From NCBI GenBank assembly GCA_026874595.1, contig CM049315.1, positions 18,809,664 through 18,873,663 of the forward strand: a stretch of DNA of 64,000 nt. Direction: 5' to 3'. The translations under genes were made by a program, and so were the position numbers. This document shows, piece after piece, positions 45,520 to 57,819 of the stretch (position 1 is the stretch's first letter; every line of letters starts with the position of its first letter). Source of the stretch: Sipunculus nudus. Its lineage: Eukaryota; Annelida; Sipuncula; Golfingiida; Sipunculidae. The notes beneath the pieces are model-generated. The model was not told the DNA's origin. It searched no databases and worked only from the letters and a program-made list of their open reading frames with translations.

Positions 45520-46666
45520 TGTCATCCCTGACTTAATGTGATAACTTTACAACGGATATATCCTATAAAACAATAGGATGGGTTTACGCTCGCCACATGA
45601 TTTCACTAATCAGGAAATTAGATCCCGGTCATTACAGGTGACATTTCCAGGTTCTTTTAAGGACGTGTATAAAAATACCAGACAATCATACACCCAGATC
45701 AATAGAAACTATGAGACACCAGGTTAAATTCACAAATATAATTAAAGACAATACATACAGAGACATAGATGTGAGTGTGTGTGCGTTGATGTGTCAATAC
45801 GACAGTCCTTCACATTAAAAATACAGGATATTTACTGAGTCCATGGTTTGTATAAAAACAATAAAGTCCAGTTCCTTCAGAGATCTCTGGTTACTGTTTT
45901 GTGTAGAATCTAGCGTATGGTTATTACCATATAGTCTTTCTGAGTTTAGCGATCTTCAACTGATCTTGCTTGACAGCGACCCGGGTAGGTTTAGGTTCAC
46001 ATGAATGGTAATAGCTCTCTTTGTTTACATATGAGCTTAGAGTCCTTGACCTTACTCGTGTAGCAATTGTTTCACGACTTACAGCAATTATGTATCTAGG
46101 TCAAGCTGAACTAGGCCGGCAGGTGACGCGTGCACACTTACTTTACCGCCAATACGATGCTCTGTCGGCAGCACGGCTGTGAACTCGTGAGCTGGGCCCT
46201 TGCCTCATGTAGAAGCTTGCTTTATGCCGTTCCTGGCGGGTTAAAGCGTTTCAATGTTCTTTCTGCCGTGCGTGCGTGCTGCCTCTTCAAGCTTCAAGAC
46301 CCAACTGAAGCAGCGTCCCGCGTCTCTCACTGAACTCTGACGTCACAATCACCTGTGCACTGTGTACGGCGACCTGGTTCTCTGATTGGCTCATGGCTCA
46401 AGTGTCCCATATAAGGATATATGTGATCTAGTATGACTGCTAGCATCACAATGGCGACCCACATACCAGATGTAATACACGCAATGCGTGACACAGCTAA
46501 ATCAGCTGATAGCCGATGGGATTTCATACAAGAATACACAATATATATACAATCAAGACCTGTCAAGGCTTTAGGATGACGCTTCACGTCAATATCAATA
46601 GAGAACAGACTTCATTAAACTATGATACAAAACACCGTACATATTGTTACCGATTTTCTGGTGACA
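45520..46666. mobile_element. possible solo LTR nested in the element above
   Basis: About 1.15 kb, more GC-rich than its surroundings, interrupts the sequence AATATT...CAGAAATGATCC of the host element. Its ends are TGTCATCCC and TGACA, the inverted TG...CA ends of LTRs. It holds a CRE-like TGACGTCA at 46339-46346 and a TATA-like ATATAAGG near 46413. Flanking 5-mers (ATTGC and ATCCC) do not match well, so the call is tentative. Confidence 0.35.
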
Positions 46667-46703
46667 ATCCCACAGAAATGATCCTAGGGTAGTGCTTTCT
46701 GAA

Positions 46704-47115
46704 GTTTGTTCAAATGGCCTCAGTTCAGTGACTTTTGGCTAAGTTATGGGAAGCTGAATTTAGTCATATGCCATAACAGCCCATGTTAGCTAAGTGGCTA
46801 CAAAAATCTTCTTATCAAAAACCACTGGGCCAAATTCTTAAATCTCACACATTTATTATCCTTAGATGTTGATAATTCAAGTTTGTTCAAATGGTCTCAA
46901 TTCAGTGACTTTTGGCTGAGTTATGGGAAGCTGAATTTAGTCATATGCCATAACAGCCCGTGTTAGCTAAGTGGCTACAAAAATCTTCTTATCAAAAACC
47001 ACTGGGCCAAATTCTTAAATCTCACACATTAATTATCCTTAAATGTTGATAATTCAAGTTTGTTCAAATGGATTTGGTTCAATGATTTTTGGCTGAGTTA
47101 TGGGAAGCTGAAATT
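46704..47115. repeat. 177-bp tandem repeat
   Basis: Two and a third copies; the anchor CTTTTGGCT recurs at about 46732, 46909 and 47086 (as ATTTTTGGCT in the last). The first two copies are almost identical. Confidence 0.85.
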
Positions 47116-50100
47116 TGCCATTTTGCTGTTTTTCCCATATGAGTTATAAACCTACAAAACATATTTTGACTGATGATACTGAGGCCAGTTTGTTTAATAT
47201 TTTGTAAGAACAATTCCCTGAATAATTCTTATCATAATTGTCTTTTATGGTTCAAAATATTGAACTTTGGCTGAATTATAAAGATTGAACTGAGTCATTT
47301 TACCATATATGTTAGCTGTGTGAAGCAGATACATCTAGCCTAGCACCAGTTTATCAGCATACATTACATCATGCCTCTAGACATTTAGATTTCAGGTTAT
47401 CTATGGAAAATATTGACAAGAATCTTTTTTAAAAGGTTTTAAAAAATGTAGATTTAGGATATTACATATCATCTGTATACTAACTCATAATTTCTCAGGA
47501 ATAGCAGGAGCTACAATCCCAAAATTTTATGCAATTATCTGTCACCTATCATATGTTGATGGATTCAGCTTATTTTTGCTATCTGCATTTACTTAGATTT
47601 TACAGGGAAAAAGCTGAAAAAAACTTTAAAATTCTTCTTCTTGTAAACTATCCAGCCAAATTGTTCAATATTTTACAGAAATGATCCCAGAGACGAGCCC
47701 TCTCAAGTTTGTTCAAATTATTTGTGTTGGAGTTACATAACAGGCCAAGATTGTGTGTGTTTCTTGAATAGGTTGAGAAACTGCCAACTGTTTCAGATTT
47801 GGCAACAGATCAAGAGTTCATTCAGTGCAGCCAAATATAGGTCAACAGTTCAATCAGTGCAGCCAAGCACAAGGCATGTGATCACCTCATGGGCAGCATG
47901 TGATCATCTCATTGGTAGCATGTGATCACCTCATGAGTATCATGTGATCACCTCATGGGTGTCATCCCCTCAGGGCTGCATATGGAGCCAATCTGTGAGC
48001 TTATGCAATTGTGTGGCTACTATTTCAGATTTCGCAATAGGCAAAAGGTCAGCCTGGATTTATTTATAGCTTTGGCAGACTGCCAACTGTGTCAGATTAT
48101 GCGACAGGTCAAGAGTTCACTCAGTGCAGCCAGGTACAGGTCAAAAGTTCACTCAGTCTAGCCAGGTGCAGGTCAAGAGTTCACTCAGTGCAGTAGCCTG
48201 AGCCAGTAATTTGTCACAGTACACTTGGGGCAACAGCCTTTCTCACCTAACCCTGGTCAGCCCCATGCATCAGACTTAAGGTAAGTTTGATGTATTGGCC
48301 TGTCTATGTGTCTTTAATGGCTTTCTCTTTCACAAGACAGGTGTCGCCATCCACAATGACTTTTGCAAAGTGTATGTGCCTGCCTAATTCTACAGAGGAA
48401 TTTGATATATCAGCCTGAAATTGGGCATATTTATACATGTCAAAGAGCTTTGTCGTATACAAGACTGATGGTGCCACCTACAATAATTTTTTCGTTGTGT
48501 GCACCCATGCCAGAATTTCAGCAGTGATGTTTGTGTTTTGTTTCTTGTTCAAAATGTTTAGTACTTGCATTGTTCATATATATGAAAAGTAGTGGTTCAG
48601 CATTGAAGCGTTATACCTGGTGTATATCCATATGCACAGGTTCGCATTAGGCCTGTAGGCCTTGTTTAAAATAAAATATAACTGAAATGATTATTGAAAT
48701 AATATTATAGAATATATTCATGAATGCATTCATGAATACATTTTGAAAGTATCTGCACTGGTATTCAAATACTTTCATTTTTACCTGAATTCCTATTCTT
48801 ATGCAATAAAATTTTTAATGCAGTACATATTCATTTTCGTATTCAAATACATTTGCAAAGCATTTGCACCATGTCTAGTATTTATTCAGTTTTAGCCAAA
48901 CAATGATGTTGAGAATCCAGAATATACAAAATTCACAAATTTAAATAATGATCATAAGTACCTGGTTTAATGGCTTTTATTTATGTTAAAAAAAATAAAT
49001 GTAATATATTCACTTTGGACTACTTTCACATCAATCTACATACTAGACACAGTAGGAATCTAGATAAATATTATCAACTGCATCTTTGTCTATCATTAAT
49101 TTCCTTCATATGATCCCTAATGATTAGAAATGAATAATATTTTTTTATTTTTTAATCATTAAAATTTCACTGAAAAATACCATAGGTGACTGCATGGTGT
49201 TATTTGGAATAACATTGACATTGACATTCTATCCATCCATACAAGATTCTTACATCATCAGTAACTGCAAGTTAATTTTCTGTTACTCATAAACTAACAA
49301 ATTCCTTTTCTATAAATTTTTCTTTAATTTGTTATAAAAAAAACAATACAAAATTATTAATTTATTTTTTATTGTTATGTTGTTTTTCAAAACAACTACT
49401 AGATGAGTTGGGTTGGACACCTGGATCAACTGTGGCTGGGCATCAGCTGCCTGGCTGCCCCAGTGTATGCCTCGCTCAAGCATGCATAATCTGATGAAAG
49501 GTCAACAAGGTCAACATACAGGTGACTGAAGAGGGGCTGGATTAAGCCTGGGTCTGACATGGTCTCATAAAAACATTAATAAAAGCTACAATATTTGGCC
49601 AATTTCTTTCAGCTTTCTAAACTACAAAGATGAAATCCTTATGTGTGCATAATATGAAAATTATATCAACAGTGCTCTCAGGAAACAAACGTGCCATGGT
49701 CAAAGCTGGGCAAAATTTAAGGTACTTATTTTATATTTATACTAATAACTTATAAAATTTGAAAAATTCAGAACTAATTTTTGGTATTCAATTGAATCTT
49801 GATTAAATAATGTTACATCCCTGACAAAAAATCTCTAGCTTCAGCAATCCTCTTGTTAAGGGAGTAAATATATTTCTTGATTTTTTAAAAAATGCATTAT
49901 GTTTGGGCCCATAACTTAAAACAATTACGCAATACTGACATCATTTCTGGCACGTGCATAGTGAATGTATAGAAAAATATGTATATTATATATGATCAAA
50001 GTCAGATCAGTGGTTTTGATATTAGGCAGTCTTACAGTGGAACAATGGGTTTTTAATTTACAGTTTTTGATCAACTGGTTTCAAATTTTTGGTGTTAACA

Positions 50101-50218
50101 GACAAAATGCTGACAAAAATATGCTGTGAAAATTAAATCCACAGTACTTACATAAAAAAACGTGCCATGGTCAAACTTGGGCAAAATTTAAGGTACCAAT
50201 TTTATATTTTTGCCAATA

Positions 50219-51302
50219 CAGTAGAACGCCTGTATTATGGTCACCATCGGGACTGGATGAAAGTGGCCTTAATACAGGAGTGGCCGTAATACAGGACTTT
50301 ACCAGGATAGGGGGGTTAAAATGTAACACGAAACCAAGTTCAAATCTTCATTACAATCAACAAAATAAACGTTTATACAGGGTATTAGTATAATTACTGT
50401 TATCAATAAAAAATAAAATATTTACAATCACTTCAACCCATTTTATAACAATTACCAACAATATATATAAATGAAGTGTTTGTTATTAAATTAAAAACAT
50501 TGTATATCCATAATATTTGTACAAATGTTTAGATGATCTTTGTATCCATAAACCATACTAATAGCACGGAAGTATCAGCAGAAATATGTGAACATTCACA
50601 GAATACACTCTTTACATCTGGTTAAAGAAAGTTGTTATGGAAGATAGTTTGTTACACACTTTCGAGTCAACTATTTCATCTTGATAGGCAAAGTCCAAAT
50701 ATTTGGTAGCCATAATGGTCAATGTGATGGGGACAGACTATGCGTAACATTTTTATACATGTAACATTGTTTATTTTGCATTCATAATAATTCAAATATG
50801 ATTAAACTCTGGGATGTTTGCTGCCCTGTTTTCGTTTGATGTACGTGTTCACAAGGACATTAATGAAAGTTTAAAAGAACAACAGTTTGCCTAAAATTTT
50901 TCTGATGGCATTATCATCAGGACCCGCTGGTTGTCATTCGTTAATTAATGACAAACACCCTGATTAAGATCCGGCTTGATTCTCAAACATACACACAGGT
51001 TGGGAACACATGCCTTACTATTGTGCATACTAATGAGGCTGAGTGGGGTACTACTTATGACGCTGGCTACGTGTCAAGCAACTCAGTCACGGTCGAGTGG
51101 TTACCTGTCCCTGGCCATAATTGAGGTGTTTCCCGGCCTGCGGGACCGAGAGACCTAGCCGTAATACGGAATAGAGGAGTGACCATAATTGACAACAAAA
51201 TGATTATGAAATATAACGGTCGAAATTTCGGGACCGGAATATCTGACCGTTATAGACGTGTTGACCGTTATTGAGGCGTGGCCGTTAGCAGGCGTTCTAC
51301 TG
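50219..51302. mobile_element. pogo/Tigger-like MITE with intact ends
   Basis: Perfect 14-bp inverted ends CAGTAGAACGCCTG, continuing imperfectly with TATTATGGTCACC-like and CTAACGGCCACGCC-like sequence, flanked by TA on both sides (50217-50218 and 51303-51304). The empty site CCAATATTTAAA is preserved in sister copy C near 53955. 1,084 bases with no transposase frame. Confidence 0.88.
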
Positions 51303-51838
51303 TATTTAAAAAAATTTAACAGATTTTGATCTAATTTTTGGTATACAATTAAATTTTGATCAATTAAAGTTGTATTACTGAAAAAAAGTCCCTACCTTTT
51401 AACACTTTTGGTCTTAAGTGACCAAATATCTTTCCTGATTTTTTTACAATGTCCATTATGTTTGGACCCATAACTTTTTTAAATTAAATAATACTGACTT
51501 AATATCTGGCATGTACATAGGAACTATACAGAGGAATATTTATGGTAAATATGAAGAAAACCAGATGAGTGGTTTTGATATTAGGCAGTCCTGAAGTGTG
51601 AAAATAGATTTCTAATAAAATTTGAGGTTTTTCCTTAATATCTCAAAGGAACGAAGTCCTATTGACCCAATTTTCGGCATGGTAGGAGATTTTGCGGACA
51701 TCTAACTGTATGCCAAATTTCAAATTCGTAGGTCCAATGGTGTAGAAACGTGCCAGTCTTACAGACGGACATCAGACAGACGGATGGACGACGGACAATG
51801 GACCATGACTATAGCTCAGATGTCAGCTGAGCTAAAAA

Positions 51839-52540
51839 ACAAAACATTATACGCTTTTTTAAAGACACATATTGTTACATATATGATAATTAAAGAAATC
51901 ACATAAATCACAATGACATATGTTATGTTTTTATTTAATTCAAACAAAATCTAAATATACTGCAAGAAATCTAACTATAAATCATAACTATATATACAGA
52001 GGTCACAAAAGAACAAATTTCTGTCCCGAAATATATACATTTTTGTCTTAAAACTATAAATAAAAACTATAAACATGTTGCTAACAAATAATGCAGTCGA
52101 TGGAGGACGGGAATCGCATTGTGGATGACCACGCACTGACTGACGGAATGACAGACAGACATGTTGATCAAGATTATATAGATTGCAGGGGTTCTAAGGT
52201 TTATCACACGTGCACCTCTACCTCCATTAATTACAACTTACACTACTCACCTACTACTCCAACTATATAACAGTCGAGTAAAAATTGAATAAGCATTAAA
52301 ACGGTACAGCGCAATGACCGCCGGCTTTTTAGAGGCGGGTGCTCTTGCAACTGACCATTTATTCACAGCAACAATTATCGCCGAGCAAGTAAGTGAAGTT
52401 TAAATATATTTATTTCAAATGGATTCTACAAGTAGCACAATGTACTTATTGACTTACTTTTTAACATACAATAAAATTATGATATATATATTGATCAATA
52501 TATACTAGATAAACATTAAGATTTAAGTGAAAAGAAAACA
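51839..52540. other. between repeat copies, nothing recognised
   Basis: AT-rich spacer between copies B and C. Confidence 0.5.
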
Positions 52541-54818
52541 AGGGACCCATGAGTCACGGCGCTCAGCTGATCATGATTAGACTATAAATGTATCACCATT
52601 GTGATACTATATTGAGTAGATAAAGCTTAGAATATCATGGTCATGTTGGGCTTTTATAAAGGAATATAATGTAATATGTGAGTAAATGATATATGAAATA
52701 ACCTGACTGATGGATTAATATGGAGTAAAATATAGTGGTTTACTTTTTATTTATTTGGGAGGGGTAAAAAAAAAGCAATTTATTTGAGCAAATATGAATG
52801 CAATGACAGTATGCTAAGCAGTGGTATAATGATGATAAGGCTATTTGTTGAAGGATCTATAGTGTATGGAAAACTGCAAGAGTTCAATTTGAAAGATACA
52901 AGGTTATGATTAACTAGGCTGATGCGGGGATTTATGAATTTGTGACTGTATGAAGTGGAGGGGGTTGGACAGTTAGATCCAGTTGAAGCCACCCAAGAGC
53001 TGGCTGGCTGCAGAGTGCCTCGCTTCAAGCATGCATAATTGGCCTGAAAGGTCAATGTGGGGACATAAAAGAGGGGCTTCAGTACAGCCAAGGTGTGATA
53101 TGGTCTCATAAAAACTTTCATTAAGCTAGTTTTTGACCAATTCCTTTTGTAACTTCAGAATTTAGAAGCTAAAATCCTTACGTGTGCAAGATATGAAAAT
53201 TAAATCAACAGTGCTTACAGGGAAAAAACATGCCATGGCCAAAGTTGGGAAAAATTTAAGGTACTGATTTTATATTTATGCTAATAACTTATAAAATTTG
53301 AAAAATTCAGAACTAATTTTGGAAATACAATTGAATCTTGATTAAATAATGTTATATCCCTGGCAAAAAATCTCTACCTTCAGCAATTTTCATGTTAAGA
53401 GAGTAAATATATTTCTTGATTTTTTACAAAGTGCATTATGTTTGGGCCTAGAACTTAAAACAATTACACAATACTGACATCATTTCTGGCATATGCATAC
53501 CTAATGTATAGAAAAATATGTATATTATAAATGATCAAAGTCAGATCAGTGGTTTTGATATTAGGCAATCTTAAAGTGTAACAATGGGTTTTTAATGGAA
53601 AAATGAAGTTTTTTCTTAATATCTCGAAGGAATGCAGTCCTAGTGACCAAACTTTTAGTATGGTAGAGGATTTGGGGGACATCTAATTGTATGCAAAATT
53701 TAAGGAACTAAGAGCTGAAGCTGGGGAGCTGAGATCTGCATAACACTAGCTTGATGTAAACAATATGTGACATGGTGCTTGAAAACTTGAATAAAATCTA
53801 CAGTTTTTGATCAACTGGTTTCAAATTTTTGGTTTTAACAGTTGAAATGGTAACAAAAACATGCTTTGAAAATTAAATCCACAGCAGTTACAGGAAAAAA
53901 ACGTGCCATGGTCAAACTTGGGCAAAATTTAAGGTACCAATTTTATATTTTTGCCAATATTTAAAAAAATTTAACAGATTTTGATCTAATTTTTGGTATA
54001 CAATTAAATTTTGATTATTTAAAGTAGTATTACTGAAAAAAAGTTCCTACCTTTAACACTTTTGGTCTTAAGTGACCAAATATCTTTCCTCATTTTTTTA
54101 CAAAGTCCATTATGTTTGGGCCCATAAGGCCAAAAAAATAAAAGGGTGTGGTGCTCAGGCACTTTTTTTCAGAAATCAATGCGGGCGGGCGGTATTTTAT
54201 TTTTGACCTTTTTTTGTATGTTTCGATAAAATGTCATATGATCAGGGAAAAGCATGTAAATGACAGGTTTCTTCTTGCTAAACAGGCAAAAGCGCTACAT
54301 AACAAAGGTTATCGTATCGAAATTGTATTATTTTACCATTTTGAATGACAAAATCACAATAAAAATGTTTGATGCAGGGGGTTAAAATTGACGCGGGCGG
54401 TGCCTGAGAACCATACCTTTTATTTTTTTTGGCCTAACTTTTTTAAATTAAATAATACTGACTTAATTTCTGGCATGTACATAGGAACCATATAGAGGAA
54501 TATTTATGGTAAAAATGAAGAAAACCAGATGAGTGGTTTTGATATTAGGCAGTCCTGAAGTGTAAAAATAGATTTCTAATAAAAAATTGAGGTTTTTCCT
54601 TAATATCTCAAAGGAACGAAGTCATATTGACCCAATTTTTGGCTTGGTAGGAGATTTTGGGGACATCTAACTGTATGCCGAATTTCAGATTCGTAGGTCC
54701 AATGGTGTCGAAACGTGCCAGTCTTACGGACAGACATCAGGACAGACGGACGGACGGACGACGGACAATGGACCACGACTATAGCTCAGATGACTTATAG
54801 TCAGCTGAGCTAAAAATT
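52541..54818. mobile_element. hairpin-ended repeat family, copy C
   Basis: The best preserved ends of the family: AGGGACCCATGAGTCACGGC with GCTCAGCTGATCATG at the start; GACG repeats and the full hairpin with CTAAAAAT at the end. Two diverged internal modules (about 53100-53710 and 53790-54720). It is interrupted only by the small element at 54128-54434. Confidence 0.8.
54128..54434. mobile_element. PIF/Harbinger-like MITE
   Basis: 307 bases with about 35-bp imperfect inverted ends (GGCCAAAAAAATAAAAGG continuing to GCTCAGGCAC; the right end inverted is GGCCAAAAAAAATAAAAGG continuing to TCTCAGGCAC), flanked by TAA on both sides. Sister copies A and B read uninterrupted CC(A/G)TAACTT-like sequence here. 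A 3-bp TWA duplication is the hallmark of PIF/Harbinger. No coding capacity. Confidence 0.85.
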
Positions 54819-54964
54819 ATAACGAGCAAACTTAATTAATCATATATATCAGAATATATTAAACATATTTATATACCAAGACATCAGTAAACATGTGATT
54901 AGAAATACAACAATTAAATACACACATGCATATAACTATATATATTGAGAAAGTATACATATAT

Positions 54965-55553
54965 TGTGGCAAACCTCCCTTCGTAGTCGGCCAAGTTTTT
55001 ATGGTAACAGTTTAGTTTTTACGGTACTGAACTAGTTTTAGGAGAGAAGCGGCTGGGATCCAGGCACGAAGATATAGCCAGTATCAGACGGGGAGAAAAC
55101 CGTGAACAGAACTAAGAAAAAAGTGTGTCCCAGCCTGGTGAACTATACATCTGTGAAGGTTAGGTATTGTGAACGTATTTTATACACAGTATGGGCCGTG
55201 ACATTGCGAGGAACCTCAACATTGGCTTGATTTAATATCTCCGCCCACCGCTTTAAGATCATGGCGGACAATCGGCCCCTGGAGCAGGTGATATGGGGAC
55301 CCGTGGATTGAAAGTACAATTGTGTGTTATTAATCATACCGAGTCTGGTATAACTGTAATTTGTCATGATTTATTGTCAATAATTATTCTAATCAAGCTA
55401 CTGTCTTCGTGTCTACTTTCGTTGGAATCGAAGTGACCGCTGCACAGAAAAGTTATGAACTTTTGCCCTGTTTGTCATCTAAAATACCGTTAGTCGTTAC
55501 CCCCAAAGTCCGAACCCGCATAGCGCTGGGAAGTGGAACCCCGGTTCGCTACA
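54965..55553 (+). repeat. 5' LTR of the Gypsy element
   Basis: Starts TGTGGCAAACC and ends GGTTCGCTACA, the TG...CA form of LTRs, 589 bases. It matches the start of the 3' copy at 63639. Counting by eye, 7 of the 362 comparable bases differ (about 2%), suggesting a moderately recent insertion. Confidence 0.93.
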
Positions 55554-55558
55554 GAATT

Positions 55559-55576
55559 TGGTGAGCCAGCACGCGG
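55559..55576 (+). other. probable primer binding site
   Basis: TGGTGAGCCAGCACGCGG begins five bases after the LTR end. TGG is the complement of a tRNA 3' CCA end. I cannot name the tRNA. Confidence 0.6.
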
Positions 55577-56677
55577 GGGTGACAGGTTGATCTGATGGCT
55601 ACAATTGCATATTCTAAGAGGCTGTTCATTGTGAGCCAGCGGGGAAGCGTAAAAATGTGATGCTTGCAATTGTACATTTAGAGATACAGAATTTGGTAGC
55701 CCGTACGCTTGTCGATAATTTTGAGCAAATTGATGACATTATAATTGAAATTTTGAACATTGATAAGCCTGAAAACTTGCCCGCTTCATTTGTAATTTTC
55801 CATATATTGAATCAGACTGTAAACAGATTAGTTCAAGTTGTAGAAGACAGATGGCGTCACTGACTTGAAGTTGGAATTCTGAGGTTCACATTGGTAACTG
55901 ATAAGGCCAGCAGGTGGTGCCACTGATCCATGTCCAGAAGGAATATTATTTAATGCTGAGCACTGCTTTAAATTAACTGGGGATATTATTTATAATGAAA
56001 CCTGAGAAGATTATTTGAGTTTTTGTGCTGGTACCAGCAAACAGTGCAATTATTGACATTTGATATGTTTCATTGTTTGTCAAACTGAACAATGTATAAC
56101 TGTTGTATGTCAATTGACTTATATTTTGAAATTGTTTTGGTGGTCAAAATGAATCAGAAATATGCATGTTTTTAGTAATTTGCCCAGTAAGTATTGAGTA
56201 TTTGGGCACAGTGATTGAGTGACTTGTTTTTATTTTGGTATCAATAATAATTTGATGATACAGGTACTGCAATTTAGCAAATGTGGGTAATTGTCGTGGC
56301 AGCACTGGATGAGTAGACACAAATGTGCATATTTATTATATGTGATTAATGTATTGAACCTTTAATTTGTTTAGAGGAACTATGCCTATATATGAGATAG
56401 GCCTGAGTAACAATAATGATTTTATACTCTGTTTGACTCTGGCACAACAATTAAACCTGGATGTTTATGAGTCTGGTGGCTTTAACTTAAGAGTTTATAG
56501 TCTCAGTGACCACAAGTTCCTTCATGTTTTGTTGAAGAGAAAGAGACTATGTCATCGCACGGTTGTGTGGTATGATTATTGATGACAGTTCACCGAGTAT
56601 TGTATCTATTGAGATATATTGACAATAAGAGAGAAATTTTGTGTTGTGTGACATTGAGAATAAAATAATAGTTAAAG
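55577..56677 (+). other. Gypsy leader region
   Basis: About 1.1 kb between the primer site and the first likely gag codons. It holds short open frames, for example a 68-codon frame at 55657-55863 that I do not recognise. Otherwise no structure. Confidence 0.5.
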
Positions 56678-57819
56678 ATGACACAACAACAGACATCACT
56701 AGTGGACTTGTTCGGGACTTCGGTTGTTGCAACCCCCATATTACCAGTGAAGTCAACACAGACTGAAAGTGGACAACAAGCCAGATTTCGTAACCCGTAT
56801 ATTAAAGGTCAAGGTCAGGTTAATGATGGAATAAGTTCATGCACTGATTCCGCTATTATATAGATAGAGGACGATGATATGCTCCTAGAGATCAGGTAAA
56901 CCTGACACTGAATGCACAGGGGTCAAGGTCACCCCAGGGACAAACATTAGGCCACAGAGTATGTGATTTGCCATTTATGACATCACAAAATAAAAGTGAT
57001 GACCTAAAACCAAGAGGTCGTAAAGAACCAGACAAATATGACGGCGAAACCACTGAATGGGAGGACTATATCTGCCATTCTGAATTAGTTGCAAAGTGGA
57101 ATGGCTGGGATGATGACGAAAAGGCTTTACAGCTGGGTGCCAGTTTAACTGGGCATGCACAACGGGTACTAGGAGATCTTCCCACAGAACAATGCGAAAA
57201 CTTTTGTGAATTAAAAGCGGCGTTAGAGTCAAGATTTGCGCCCAAAGACCAAAAAACAGCTTTTAAGAACGATTTCTGTAAGCAAAAGCGACAAACTGGT
57301 GAAAATCTACGAGACTACCCGTATGCACTACGACGTATAGCGAGCCAGGCATACAATATAAGTTATGATGCATTACAGGAGCTGGTGATAGAACAGTTTA
57401 TCTTGGGTCTAGACCACCATGAGCTACAAAAGCATGTGCACTTTAAGTGACCCGCTACGTTAGAGGCAGCGATATCTGCCGCAGTCGAATATGAGTATGT
57501 TGATTTTCGGCATCCTGGTGTATCAAACTTAAGTAAGCCAAGGTCAGCCAAGGTCAAGGCTAATACAATGACTGAACCAAATCAGTCACCTGCAAACACA
57601 GAGGGGTATAAACAGTTACCGCCAGTCAGTCAGCCAACCATGACCCCTCAGATGAGGACCCCTGGCCAAGGACAAAGGTTAGCAAATGAGAGGAAACACC
57701 AATTTGAGCCTGGTACATGCTTTTGTTGTGGGGGAGCAGGACATTTCAAAAGAAATTGTCCCCATCGCAGGCACCCAGGGCCATTTGCTGCGGCTACCTC
57801 AAGTACAAGAGACTTATAA
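56678..57819 (+). pseudogene. gag of the Gypsy element, broken
   Basis: Gag is the capsid and nucleocapsid precursor. The best-preserved part begins about 56977 and encodes a capsid-like region (KYDGETTEWEDYICHSELVA, NGWDDDEKALQLGASLTGHA). It ends in the zinc knuckle CFCCGGAGHFKRNC (CX2CX4HX4C) at 57718-57759, and the frame closes at 57817-57819. An in-frame TGA at 57448-57450 cuts it in two. A probable N-terminal part (from ATG 56678) lies in another frame and is separated by a TAG (56861-56863) and a frame change. Gag as encoded here would be truncated. Confidence 0.85.

Larger units (their letters stand above)
44940..48667. mobile_element. nested repeat element with palindromic 3' end
   Basis: It interrupts copy B; copies A and C are continuous across this point. 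It begins GTGAGCTTATGCGATGGTGT and ends with the palindrome AGGCCTGTAGGCCT just before TG. The interior repeats a module with TTTTTGGCTGAGTTATGGGA and TCAAGTTTGTTCAAATGG several times (near 45200, 46720, 46900, 47080, 47690), including 177-bp tandem copies from 46704 to 47115. Short tandem arrays lie at 47876-47965 (24-bp units with ATGTGATCACCTCATG) and 48110-48195. No coding capacity seen. Confidence 0.6.
44597..51838. mobile_element. hairpin-ended repeat family, copy B, with nested insertions
   Basis: Family ends are at 44597 (AGGGACCCATGGGTCACGGC) and 51838 (CAGCTGAGCTAAAAA), with a shortened loop in the terminal hairpin. Compared with copies A and C it is interrupted by a large insertion at about 44940-48667 and a small DNA transposon at 50219-51302. 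It also lacks about 230 bases near 50050 that copy A has. Confidence 0.75.

Noticed and set aside
46130-46333. Candidate first exon of PPID (an IGGK-like peptide before AAA|GTAAGTG on the minus strand)
   Set aside because: The upstream residues lack the FFD motif and other cyclophilin features, and the phase does not fit exon 2.
46339-46346. CRE (TGACGTCA) as a PPID promoter element
   Set aside because: It lies inside a nested repeat block and no PPID exon could be placed near it.
53464-53682. Similar 70-codon frames on the minus strand at 3555, 4231 and 53464 (MSPKSPT... type)
   Set aside because: They come from the duplicated module of the hairpin-ended repeat. Mutual similarity reflects shared repeat sequence; no start, splice or domain support.
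55657-55863. 68-codon frame in the Gypsy leader as an accessory gene
   Set aside because: No recognisable similarity and no support beyond being open; kept only as a note in the leader entry.
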